Shown: in pieces, positions 26,444 through 34,372 of the stretch
Layout: each line of letters opens with the position of its first letter
Numbering within the stretch: position 1 is the first letter of the stretch
Virus record (IMG/VR): IMGVR_UViG_3300048021_000955
Location: 1-53,844 of that record
Direction: 5' to 3' (one strand)
From: a virus
DNA: 53,844 bases
Made by a program: the position numbers and the translations under genes
Notes under the pieces: model-generated
Database searches by the model: none
The model's input: the letters and a program-made list of their open reading frames with translations, nothing else
Told to the model about the DNA's origin: nothing

Positions 26444-29400
26444 ATGGCTTTAACATCACCAGGTGTACAGGTTAGCGTAATTGACGAGAGTTTCTATACT
26501 CCAGCTGAACCAGGCACAACACCTATTATCTTTGTAGCAACTGCTCAAGACAAATTAAATGGAGCAGGAACCGGTATTGCCCCAGGTACAACAAAAGCAA
26601 ATGCTGGTAAAGTGTATTTGATGACATCTCAAAGAGATTTGGTAGAAACGTTTGGGGATCCATCGTTTTACACTGATTCAAATAATAATCCAATACACGG
26701 TGGCGAACAAAACGAATACGGTTTACAAGCTGCTTACTCGTATTTAGGTGTAAGTAACAGAGCATATATCGTAAGAGGTGATGTTGACTTATCAAATATA
26801 TCAGCAAGTGCAACTCCAACTACTGCAAATCCAGCAGATGGAACTTGGTGGTTGGATACACAAACATCGTTGTTTGGTATTCAAGAATGGAATTCATCAG
26901 CAATTACAACTACAGGTGGACAAACGTTTGGAAATAAAACACCTATTGTAATTACAGATGTTACGCAGCTAGTAGGCGGAAGCGCAACAGGCGCACCAAA
27001 AGGGTCAGTTGGTGTAGTTGGTGATTATGCGGTTAGAGCTACAAGCACAACATTAAAAACATATTACAAAAATAAAAGCGGAGCGTGGGTAGAAGTAGGT
27101 AGTGCAGCTTGGAAGAAAAGTTGGCCATCAGTTACAAGTACAGCCGGGGGCACAACTGGCACAGGTGAAACACTTACTATTGATATAAGTGGAGTACCTG
27201 TTACTATTACAACCTCAGGTACAACACTTACATCTTTGGCATCTGATATTACCGGTGCAGGTATTACAGGCATTACAGCAGCAGTTGTTGATAACAAACT
27301 AGAAATTTACAACGACGGTAGTGGAAGAGACTATATAGTAATTGCAGACGGTACAGGTACTCCATTAGCAGATGTAGGCGTAACAGCAGCTACATATTAT
27401 ACCACTGCATTAACTATTGCACCGCATACAAGTGTTCCAGAATACAAGTCAGGAGATACAAATCCTAGACCAACAGGAAGCTTGTGGGTTAAAACTACAG
27501 AACCAAATTTAGGAGCAAATTGGAAAGTACGTAGATGGAATGGTTCTACAGAAACTTGGGATTTAACATCTTCACCAATTTATACTGATAATGCAACAGC
27601 TATACAAAAGCTAGATAATTCAGGTGGTGGTGCAAATTTAGCATCTAATTCATTGTATGTAAAATATAATGCTGCTAATGATACTCCAGAATTAGCATCA
27701 TATTATGTATATTATAGAGCCTCATCTGGTGCAACAAATGTTACATCAGAAAAAATTATCGGAACTACATTTGGCTCAGGTGCAAAAACATTTACTGTAA
27801 GTGAATCATTAAAAGGCAATGCTACAATGACTGCGCCTGTAACAGCAACGTTTACAGCAACAGGTGCAATTGGAGATGCAGATTTAATGGCAGAAGCAGT
27901 AAACAACTTAGGTTTAGTTAATGTTTCAGCAACTGTAGATAGTCAAAATAGAGTTACTATTACACATAGACTAGGTGGAGAAGTAAACTTAGTAGATACA
28001 GATAATGCGCTTTCTGATGCAGGATTTGTAGCAGGAACCACTGCTAACTTATACTGGCAACCGGGCGAAGATGGTAGTAATCCAGAAAAACTTACTGCAT
28101 CGTTATGGAAAGGCCTATCATATACAGCAAGTAGCACTGCACCAACTGCACTAGCAGCAGATGGAGCACTATGGTACAGTAGTGTAATTGATGAAATTGA
28201 TATTATGATTCACGATGGTACAAAATGGGCAGGATATCTAAATGCTGATTCTCCAGTGTATAACGCAACTCCTGCAAATGCACCTAGTGCAGCAGGACCA
28301 ATTGTAAGTGCAGCAGAACCAGATAACTCAAGTCGTCCAGATGGTAATAACTTAGTAACTGGCGATGTTTGGATTAGCACATCAGATTTAGAAAACTTTC
28401 CAAAAATATACGTGTACAATAGTGCGTTAACAGGTAATAAATGGGTATTGTTAGACAATACTGATCAAACTACCGAAAATGGTGTACTATTTGCAGATGC
28501 ACGTTGGAGTACAAATGGTGGTACAGCAACAACGCATACCGAAGGTGAAATTGCTGATCTGATTGTAAGCAACTTTGTAGACACAGATTGTCCAGATCCA
28601 GCACTATATCCAAAAGGTATGTTATTATGGAACACACGTAAGAGCGGATTTAACGTTAAGCGTTTTGTACGTAATTATGTAGACGTATCAGGTGTAAATG
28701 TGCGTATGGGAGAAGCAAGCCAAGCAACTTATTATCCACATAGATGGGTAACCGAGTCAGCAAACAATGCAGATGGTTCGGGTGCATTTGGTAGAATTGC
28801 ACAGCGAAAAGTTGTTGTACAAGCATTGCAAGCAATGATTAACAGTAACGATGATATTAGAGATGACGAATCACGTATCTTTAACTTAATTGCAACACCA
28901 GGATATCCTGAATTAATCGGAGAAATGATAAGCTTAAATGCAGACAGAGGATTGACAGGATTTGTTATAGGTGATTCACCAATGCGTTTAACACCAGATG
29001 CAACTTCATTGAATAACTGGGCAACTAATCAAGCATTGGCACCAGAAGATAACGATGACGGCTTAGTAACACGTGATGAATACTTAGGTGTTTACTATCC
29101 AAGTGGGTTTACAAGTGACAATGCAGGTAATAATGTAGTTGTTCCTCCAAGTCATATGGTGCTACGTACAATGGCACTAAATGATCAAGTTGCTTATCCT
29201 TGGTTTGCACCAGCAGGCACAAGACGTGGCGGTGTAAACAATGCAACAGCAACAGGATATATCAATGCTGAAGGCGAATTTGTAAGTATTGCACTTAATG
29301 AAGGTCAAAGAGATACATTGTATCAAAACAATGTTAACCCAATTACATTCTTAACAGGTGCAGGACTAGTTGTATTTGGACAAAAAACTCGTGCTAGAGC

Positions 29401-29731
29401 TGCAAGTGCCTTAGATAGAGTAAATGTAGCGAGACTTACTGTTTACTTACGTAGTCAGCTAAATCAGCTTGCTAAACCATACTTGTTTGAACCAAACGAT
29501 AAAATCACACGTGACGAAATCAAGCAACAAGTTGAAAGTTTAATGATCGAACTAGTAGGACTTAGAGCTCTTTATGACTTCTTAGTAGTTTGTGATGAAA
29601 CAAACAACACACCAGCAAGAATTGATAGAAACGAATTGTATGTAGATATTGCTGTAGAACCAGTAAAAGCAGTAGAATTTATTTACATTCCGCTACGTTT
29701 GAAAAACACAGGAGAAATAGCAGGATTATAA
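26444..29731 (+). CDS. gp18: Tail sheath protein
   Basis: The start MALTSPGVQVSVIDESFYTP follows AGGAG. The N-terminus and the C-terminal third (TRRGGVNNATATGYI, NVNPITFLTGAGLVVFGQKT, DRVNVARLTVYLRSQL and a final VEFIYIPLRLKNTGEIAGL) are characteristic of contractile phage sheath proteins. The sheath surrounds the tube and contracts to drive it through the envelope. The protein is 1095 aa against 659 in T4: residues ~120-720 are a large insertion rich in Gly, Thr and Ala with beta-type repeats and several WK-V-x-x-W/N-G-S-like elements, probably displayed on the tail surface. I recall enlarged sheaths in other marine T4-like phages. Confidence 0.93.
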   Translation: MALTSPGVQVSVIDESFYTPAEPGTTPIIFVATAQDKLNGAGTGIAPGTTKANAGKVYLMTSQRDLVETFGDPSFYTDSNNNPIHGGEQNEYGLQAAYSYLGVSNRAYIVRGDVDLSNISASATPTTANPADGTWWLDTQTSLFGIQEWNSSAITTTGGQTFGNKTPIVITDVTQLVGGSATGAPKGSVGVVGDYAVRATSTTLKTYYKNKSGAWVEVGSAAWKKSWPSVTSTAGGTTGTGETLTIDISGVPVTITTSGTTLTSLASDITGAGITGITAAVVDNKLEIYNDGSGRDYIVIADGTGTPLADVGVTAATYYTTALTIAPHTSVPEYKSGDTNPRPTGSLWVKTTEPNLGANWKVRRWNGSTETWDLTSSPIYTDNATAIQKLDNSGGGANLASNSLYVKYNAANDTPELASYYVYYRASSGATNVTSEKIIGTTFGSGAKTFTVSESLKGNATMTAPVTATFTATGAIGDADLMAEAVNNLGLVNVSATVDSQNRVTITHRLGGEVNLVDTDNALSDAGFVAGTTANLYWQPGEDGSNPEKLTASLWKGLSYTASSTAPTALAADGALWYSSVIDEIDIMIHDGTKWAGYLNADSPVYNATPANAPSAAGPIVSAAEPDNSSRPDGNNLVTGDVWISTSDLENFPKIYVYNSALTGNKWVLLDNTDQTTENGVLFADARWSTNGGTATTHTEGEIADLIVSNFVDTDCPDPALYPKGMLLWNTRKSGFNVKRFVRNYVDVSGVNVRMGEASQATYYPHRWVTESANNADGSGAFGRIAQRKVVVQALQAMINSNDDIRDDESRIFNLIATPGYPELIGEMISLNADRGLTGFVIGDSPMRLTPDATSLNNWATNQALAPEDNDDGLVTRDEYLGVYYPSGFTSDNAGNNVVVPPSHMVLRTMALNDQVAYPWFAPAGTRRGGVNNATATGYINAEGEFVSIALNEGQRDTLYQNNVNPITFLTGAGLVVFGQKTRARAASALDRVNVARLTVYLRSQLNQLAKPYLFEPNDKITRDEIKQQVESLMIELVGLRALYDFLVVCDETNNTPARIDRNELYVDIAVEPVKAVEFIYIPLRLKNTGEIAGL

Positions 29732-29738
29732 TCATTAA

Positions 29739-29766
29739 GTAGGGTGTTATTAATTTAACATCCTAC
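29739..29766 (+). terminator. Intergenic hairpin between gp18 and gp19
   Basis: An 11-bp stem with one G-T wobble (29739-29749 and 29756-29766) closes a TTAATT loop. No T-tract follows, so it may be a partial terminator or an RNA stability or processing hairpin, not a full terminator. Confidence 0.5.
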
Positions 29767-29769
29767 AAT

Positions 29770-29777
29770 GATAAATA
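29770..29777 (+). promoter_or_regulatory. Late promoter motif GATAAATA for the tail tube gene
   Basis: GATAAATA lies 20 bases before the gp19 ATG, with ATAGGAG (29786-29792) as ribosome-binding site. It gives the tube gene its own late start in addition to any read-through from gp18. Confidence 0.65.
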
Positions 29778-29797
29778 CTTGTAGATAGGAGTTATAT

Positions 29798-30424
29798 ATG
29801 GCAATCTCAACACTCACAAATATTACAGTGCCTTTGGCAAATGATACAAGCGCAACCAACCAAGGTTTGCTTATGCCAAAGTTACAATATCGTTTCCGTG
29901 TTACACTAGAAAATTTTGGTGTATCAAATGAAACACAGGAACTTACAAAACAAGTTATAGATGCAAGTCGTCCAACAATTAGTTTTGAAAATCAAGAACT
30001 ACACGTTTACAACAGTAAAGTAAACATTGCTGGTAAGCACAGCTGGAATGAAATTACTGTCAACTTGCGAGATGATGTAAACGGAAATGTTACTAAGCTA
30101 GTCGGCGAGCAACTACAGAAGCAATTTGATTTCTTCGAACAAGCAAGTGCTGCATCAGGTATTGATTACAAGTTCACACAGCGTTTAGAAATACTAGATG
30201 GTGGTAACGGTGTAAATGCTCCAAATGTTTTAGAAACTTGGGAAATTTACGGTGCATACCTAACATCAGTCGATTATGGGTCAGTTGCTTATGCAAGTAG
30301 TGATCCAGTAACAGTTGCACTTACAATTATGTACGATAACGCAATCCAAACACCAGTCGGAACAGGCGTAGGTAGTACAGTAGCAAGAAATGTAAGCAGC
30401 CTTTCAACAGGTGGCGGCAGCTAA
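29798..30424 (+). CDS. gp19: Tail tube protein
   Basis: The 208-aa protein has the tube signature LLMPKLQYRFRVTLENFG near the N-terminus, RPTISFENQELHVYNSK, HSWNEITVNLRDDVNG and ETWEIYGAYLTSVDYG. It stacks as hexameric rings to form the inner tail tube through which DNA passes. Length is close to T4 gp19 (about 163 aa) plus a short Gly/Ser-rich tail. It is preceded by its own late motif and a strong Shine-Dalgarno and followed by a strong terminator, which suits the high copy number needed. Confidence 0.92.
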   Translation: MAISTLTNITVPLANDTSATNQGLLMPKLQYRFRVTLENFGVSNETQELTKQVIDASRPTISFENQELHVYNSKVNIAGKHSWNEITVNLRDDVNGNVTKLVGEQLQKQFDFFEQASAASGIDYKFTQRLEILDGGNGVNAPNVLETWEIYGAYLTSVDYGSVAYASSDPVTVALTIMYDNAIQTPVGTGVGSTVARNVSSLSTGGGS

Positions 30425-30445
30425 CACATAACATAGAGATTGCAC

Positions 30446-30478
30446 AAAAAGGAGTCTTTATGGCTCCTTTTTTTATTA
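30446..30478 (+). terminator. Strong rho-independent terminator after gp19
   Basis: An 11-bp stem with one U-G wobble (30446-30456 and 30462-30472) closes a 5-base loop and runs into a T-tract. It should insulate the next gene from gp19 transcription. Confidence 0.85.
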
Positions 30479-30498
30479 TGTACGTGTTTTTGTAAAAT

Positions 30499-30506
30499 GA
30501 TAAATA
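30499..30506 (+). promoter_or_regulatory. Late promoter motif GATAAATA four bases before an ATG
   Basis: GATAAATA ends four bases before the ATG at 30511. If spaced as in T4, transcription would begin at about the start codon itself. No Shine-Dalgarno is present between motif and ATG. Confidence 0.55.
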
Positions 30507-30510
30507 CGTT

Positions 30511-31842
30511 ATGAGTAAGTTTAATGGATTCTTTGATAATTTTACTAGTTCTTTAGGAAATCCTAAAGGCAATATGGGCGACTATGCTCACGCTAGTGCA
30601 TTGTATGTGCGCAATAATTTACGCCTTGCACCTAACTTCAAATTTTTATATCACGTTGTATTTGATATAAATCAAGTTGCCCTAGCATCATTGGGAAACT
30701 CAGTAGGACAATTACTAAACAAAAAAGAATTTAATCTATTAGTATCATCAGCAGATTTGCCTAGTTACACTTTACAAACTGATACAAAGAATCAATACAA
30801 TAGGAAAAAACTTATACAAACAGGATTGAGATATGATCCTGTAAGTCTTACATTCCACGATGATAATGCAGGTTTAACAACATTACTATGGGAAACATAT
30901 TTTAGATATTACTACCAAGATCCAAATTATGCAAGAAAAAATGCTGCAGGACAACCTGATACAACGGTACCGTTACCTTATATTAACAATCCTGATAATA
31001 TATACGGAAGTGACATTAGGAACAGTTACAGATATGGCTTGGACAAAACTAGACCATCAGCACCTTTCTTTAATAGTATTACAATAAATCAATTGCACGG
31101 TAATAGTGGACAAAGTACATTTACTAGTTATACAATGGTAAATCCTTTGATAACTAGTTTAAGACACGATAATCTCGAACAAGGGTCAAATAGTTTTACA
31201 AAAAACGAAATGCAAGTTGAGTATGAATCTGTTATGTATGGCAGAGGGTTGACTACACAAGACAATCCAGCAGGCTTTGCTGATCCATCACATTACGATG
31301 TTACACCTAGTCCATTATCTATAGAAGGTGGAGGCTCAACTAATTTATTCGGAGACGGTGGTATTTTAAGTGGTATTACATCTGTGTTTAAAGATATAGA
31401 AAATGGTAATAGTAATATAGGCACTGTATTAACTGGTATAAACACGATTAGGAATATTAAAAATTTATCAAATGCTGATCTAAATGCAGAAAAAGATTCT
31501 ATTTTAAATGGTGCATTAGCTATATTTGCAACTTCTGCTATAAACGGATTGAACAACGCAGTATTTCCTTCTGGAAATACTGCTGCACAAACACAATCAT
31601 TACAACTTGCAGATAATAATAATAGTATCTTCAGCTTACCACGTAATGATGCTTTGAATGTTTTAAATAATAATCAACAAGCCAAAGACGACTTTGCATT
31701 TAGAAATCTTTACTTTAATTCACAACAATCGGGAAATTTAAACGATAGAAAAGAAAGTTGGAATAGTTTAAGTAGATCACAAAAAGATGCGTTTGGACAA
31801 GTTGCAATAGATAATTTTGATAATATAAGGAATGCGCAATGA
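30511..31842 (+). CDS. Tail-tube-like structural protein (possibly gp48/gp54 type)
   Basis: This 443-aa protein begins with MSKFNGFFDNFTSSLGNPKG, then LRLAPNFKFLYHVVFDIN, which has the same spacing and character as the gp19 element LLMPKLQYRFRVTLENFG. KEFNLLVSSADLPSYTLQT, YNRKKLIQTGLRYDPVSLTFHDD and LLWETYFRYYYQDPN follow. In T4 the tube-initiating baseplate proteins gp48 and gp54 share the tube fold, so this is likely one of them or a marine-specific relative; I cannot decide which. The C-terminal half is low-complexity and Asn/Ser-rich. Upstream there is a terminator and a late motif but no Shine-Dalgarno. The stop overlaps the next ATG (ATGA). Confidence 0.6.
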   Translation: MSKFNGFFDNFTSSLGNPKGNMGDYAHASALYVRNNLRLAPNFKFLYHVVFDINQVALASLGNSVGQLLNKKEFNLLVSSADLPSYTLQTDTKNQYNRKKLIQTGLRYDPVSLTFHDDNAGLTTLLWETYFRYYYQDPNYARKNAAGQPDTTVPLPYINNPDNIYGSDIRNSYRYGLDKTRPSAPFFNSITINQLHGNSGQSTFTSYTMVNPLITSLRHDNLEQGSNSFTKNEMQVEYESVMYGRGLTTQDNPAGFADPSHYDVTPSPLSIEGGGSTNLFGDGGILSGITSVFKDIENGNSNIGTVLTGINTIRNIKNLSNADLNAEKDSILNGALAIFATSAINGLNNAVFPSGNTAAQTQSLQLADNNNSIFSLPRNDALNVLNNNQQAKDDFAFRNLYFNSQQSGNLNDRKESWNSLSRSQKDAFGQVAIDNFDNIRNAQ

Positions 31843-32219
31843 GTAATAATTACACAGATATAGCAGGTATATCAAAAAATCAAGATAGTGCAGGAGAAGT
31901 AAAAGAATTCTTTAACAAATATTTTACCAAACAAATTAATTTTACATCTAATCAAGTAGATAGTGTTGTTGGTTTTTTTGAAAAAAGAGGTTTTGAAAAA
32001 CAAAGTGCTATTGCTGTATCTACTGTAATATTACAGCAAGCTGAATTAGAAAAGACACCTGTGTATAGTATTTTAGATACTTTAAAAGGATTAACCGAAG
32101 TACAAATTAGTAAATTAGTTACCACAATTATTAATGTAAACAGAAGTAAATCAAGTGCATTAGGTTATCAAGTGTTACCATTGGTACAAAGTAGAGAAGC
32201 TAGAAATATTGTGTTGTAA
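31839..32219 (+). CDS. Conserved small virion-associated protein, 126 aa
   Basis: The protein contains EFFNKYFTKQINFTSNQVDSV and then GFFEKRGFEKQSAIAVSTVIL, TPVYSILDTLKGL and LGYQVLPL. I recall this pattern (FFEKRGF, ALDTL/LDTLKGL) from a small structural protein conserved in cyanophages, always beside tail or head genes, but without a defined role. It is mostly helical and soluble. It is coupled to the tube-like gene (4-base overlap, AAGGA upstream) and to the gp4-like gene (one shared base). Confidence 0.65.
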   Translation: MSNNYTDIAGISKNQDSAGEVKEFFNKYFTKQINFTSNQVDSVVGFFEKRGFEKQSAIAVSTVILQQAELEKTPVYSILDTLKGLTEVQISKLVTTIINVNRSKSSALGYQVLPLVQSREARNIVL

Positions 32220-32656
32220 TGGCTCGTTTTGCTCAAGGAAAGTATGCGCTTAAAAATCCTAGCAAATATATAGGAGGCAGAACGCCAACATATAGAAGTA
32301 GTTGGGAATACGCTTTTATGCGTATGTGTGATACAAATGAAAATATAACAAAATGGGCAAGTGAAGCAGTAAAAATACCCTACAGAAACCCACTAAGTGG
32401 AAAGTACACAATTTATGTTCCTGACTTTTTTATGGTTTATGTTGATCGTACAGGTAAACAAAAAGTTGAACTGGTTGAAGTAAAACCATCAAATCAAACT
32501 ACATTAGAGAAAGCAGGCCGTAGTAGAACTAATCAATTGCACTACGCAGTGAATCAAGCAAAATGGTCAGCAGCTAGAGCCTATTGTAAACAAAAGGGTA
32601 TGCTGTTTCGAGTTGTAAATGAAGGAGATATATTTCATCAAGGCAAACGTAGATGA
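32219..32656 (+). CDS. gp4: Head completion protein (T4 gp4 family)
   Basis: The 145-aa protein starts MARFAQGKYALKNPSKYIGG, then TYRSSWEYAFMRMCDTN, KWASEAVKIPYRNP, YVPDFFMVY, VELVEVKP and ending in WSAARAYCKQKGMLFRV. These match the T4 gp4 (also called gp50) head completion family, which has a TnsA-like endonuclease fold: E29, D94-like PDF and the E-V-K triad positions are all visible. In T4 it acts on filled heads before tail joining. Overlaps the next gene by four bases. Confidence 0.85.
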   Translation: MARFAQGKYALKNPSKYIGGRTPTYRSSWEYAFMRMCDTNENITKWASEAVKIPYRNPLSGKYTIYVPDFFMVYVDRTGKQKVELVEVKPSNQTTLEKAGRSRTNQLHYAVNQAKWSAARAYCKQKGMLFRVVNEGDIFHQGKRR

Positions 32657-33279
32657 TAATATATTGTGCAGCTGATCCTGTATACTTTAATCTTTACTTT
32701 GATTTATGGATTAAACAATTAAATAAATTTTATAACAATAAAAAAATAATTGCTTTGTATAAACCAAGCAACAGTATTATACAAAAATGTAAGAAATACA
32801 AAGTAGAAAGTGTAGATGTTACAAATTTATTTCCTACTAATCCTACAAGAGAACACTTTTATCTACTACGTTGGCTTTGTTTACCTTATTACAAAAAAGA
32901 AAATATATTATGTACACAGATAAATTGTTTAGCAGTCAAAAAACAAAACTTTCCTAAAATTGATGTAGAACAATGGCGTATACAAAGACAAAAAAGAGGG
33001 TACTTAGGAGGAGTGTCAGCAAGTGTATTCACACCTAGTGCAGCACAAAAAGTTGTAGAACAAGCAAAAACAATGTTAAATAATCCACCTACAACAGATC
33101 ATCCTATGAATATTTGGCAAATAGAAAATTTAGTACAGTATCAACATAAAAGCGAACAACAACTTAAGACAGAAAACAAACAAGAATTACAAGATTACAC
33201 ACATTGGATAACTGCTAGGACAAGTATAGTATGGACAGCACAACAAAAAATAAATGCACTAACCAATAATATTGACTAA
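32653..33279 (+). CDS. GT-A-like hypothetical protein
   Basis: A 208-aa protein starting MIIYCAADPVYFNLYFDLWI, with LLRWLCLPYY, ILCTQINCLAV and GGVSASVFTPSAAQ. The alternation of strands and the position of ILCTQINCL resemble the nucleotide-sugar-binding half of a GT-A glycosyltransferase, but the D-x-D is replaced by T-Q-I-N-C, so catalysis is doubtful. I recall no named family. Its place inside the tail/packaging operon, coupled to gp4 by ATGA, is unexpected for a metabolic enzyme. Binding or structural roles are possible. Confidence 0.5.
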   Translation: MIIYCAADPVYFNLYFDLWIKQLNKFYNNKKIIALYKPSNSIIQKCKKYKVESVDVTNLFPTNPTREHFYLLRWLCLPYYKKENILCTQINCLAVKKQNFPKIDVEQWRIQRQKRGYLGGVSASVFTPSAAQKVVEQAKTMLNNPPTTDHPMNIWQIENLVQYQHKSEQQLKTENKQELQDYTHWITARTSIVWTAQQKINALTNNID

Positions 33280-33282
33280 ATA
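33275..33282 (+). promoter_or_regulatory. Late promoter motif ACTAAATA for the gp16-like gene
   Basis: ACTAAATA overlaps the end of the preceding gene and lies 26 bases before the ATG at 33309. The Shine-Dalgarno is weak (TGGA). Confidence 0.45.
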
Positions 33283-33308
33283 ATAGTAGCATATAATGGA
33301 ATAATATT

Positions 33309-33797
33309 ATGACCAAAAAACTAGAAGATTTATTAAATATTGCACCTGATGATATCAAAGAAGAAAATAAAGAAAAAGCACAAAATGCTATTGTAGAACA
33401 AGAAGATACATTTAGAGATATTGCCGACTTTGATAAAATTGCAAGTGCTCTGCCTGCTGTTAAAGGCTTAGGAGATATGGCAGACAAAGAACTTAATGAA
33501 GTTGCAAACAAAGCTATGACTGCATACGATGATTTAATGGATTTAGGTATGAACGTAGAGTCAAGATATTCCGGCAGAGTGTTTGAAGTAGCAGGAACAA
33601 TGCTTAAAACATCATTAGATGCTAAAATTGCAAAACTAGATAAAAAATTAAAGATGGTAGACTTGCAACTTAAAAAAGAAAAAATGGACAAAGACGGCGG
33701 CGTAGCTCCTGATGGTATAGTCAATGGTGAAGGATATGTTGTCACTGACAGAAATAGTCTACTTGAACGCTTAAAAGGTCTAGATAAAGATAAATAG
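33309..33797 (+). CDS. gp16: Terminase small subunit (T4 gp16 family)
   Basis: The 162-aa protein has an acidic N-terminus, then a helical core with YDDLMDLGMNVESRYSGRVFEVAGTM and LKTSLDAKIAKLDKKLKMVDLQLKKEK. The R-x-x-E-V-A-G-x-x-L-K motif in a coiled-coil hairpin is what I recall of gp16 from T4-like phages. gp16 oligomers recognise the DNA and regulate the gp17 motor. It is separated from gp17 by two genes here. The product ends in a DK stop that happens to create the GATAAATA before the next gene. Confidence 0.72.
   Translation: MTKKLEDLLNIAPDDIKEENKEKAQNAIVEQEDTFRDIADFDKIASALPAVKGLGDMADKELNEVANKAMTAYDDLMDLGMNVESRYSGRVFEVAGTMLKTSLDAKIAKLDKKLKMVDLQLKKEKMDKDGGVAPDGIVNGEGYVVTDRNSLLERLKGLDKDK
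33789..33796 (+). promoter_or_regulatory. Late promoter motif GATAAATA at the gp16 stop codon
   Basis: The motif overlaps the last codons of the gp16-like gene (GAT AAA TAG) and lies 21 bases before the next ATG, with TAGGAA at 33805-33810. The codon coincidence means it could be fortuitous. Confidence 0.4.
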
Positions 33798-33817
33798 TTT
33801 ATAATAGGAATACAATT

Positions 33818-34372
33818 ATGAAAAGTTTTACAGAGTACTTAGCCGAATCCAAAAAAGTATATTCTTTTAAAGTAGGCGTGGCAGGTGAACTACCTGAACA
33901 TTTTGAAGATCATATGGAAAGAGGATTGCAAAAATTTGGCGTTGGCAAAATGTCAACAGGCAAAAAAACACCAATTCAAGAACGCCCACTAGATTTTCCA
34001 CAGTTGGAGAATACAGAAGTACACTACTATGAAGTGGATTTAATGTATCCAACAACTAGTAGAGTATTACAAGAATACTTAGGAAGTGTTTGCAAAGTTC
34101 CACAAAGCCATATAATTGTACGTAACCCTAACGAACCACAAGAACTTTATCAGCAAGAAAAAGACGACGAAGAATATATAGCAAAACTTACACAAGAAGA
34201 ATTAGGTGGTGAATCAGCACAGGAAAATGCTGGAGCAAATAGAGTAATGGATTTATTAAAAGAATTAGAAGCATCTCGCAAAGATCGCGAAGTTGATCCA
34301 ATGGCAGAAGTGCCAACAGGTGAAAGCAAAGACATTGGCGATGTTGAAAATAGTAAGGCGGTATTATCGTGA
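33818..34372 (+). CDS. Probable internal head / packaging-associated protein
   Basis: The 184-aa protein starts MKSFTEYLAESKK, closely resembling the T4 internal-head-protein leader MKTYQEFIAEA, with the L-A-E tripeptide at residues 8-10 where the prohead protease would cut. A basic segment (KVGVAGELPEHFEDHMERGL, GKKTPIQERPLDFPQLE) and an acidic C-terminal half (DDEEYIAKLTQEELGGES onward) follow. I recall similar VYSFKV/TPIQE-PLDFP proteins in marine phages, unnamed. It is preceded by a late motif and TAGGAA, and its stop overlaps the GTG start of the next gene. Role inferred: packaged core protein. Confidence 0.6.
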   Translation: MKSFTEYLAESKKVYSFKVGVAGELPEHFEDHMERGLQKFGVGKMSTGKKTPIQERPLDFPQLENTEVHYYEVDLMYPTTSRVLQEYLGSVCKVPQSHIIVRNPNEPQELYQQEKDDEEYIAKLTQEELGGESAQENAGANRVMDLLKELEASRKDREVDPMAEVPTGESKDIGDVENSKAVLS

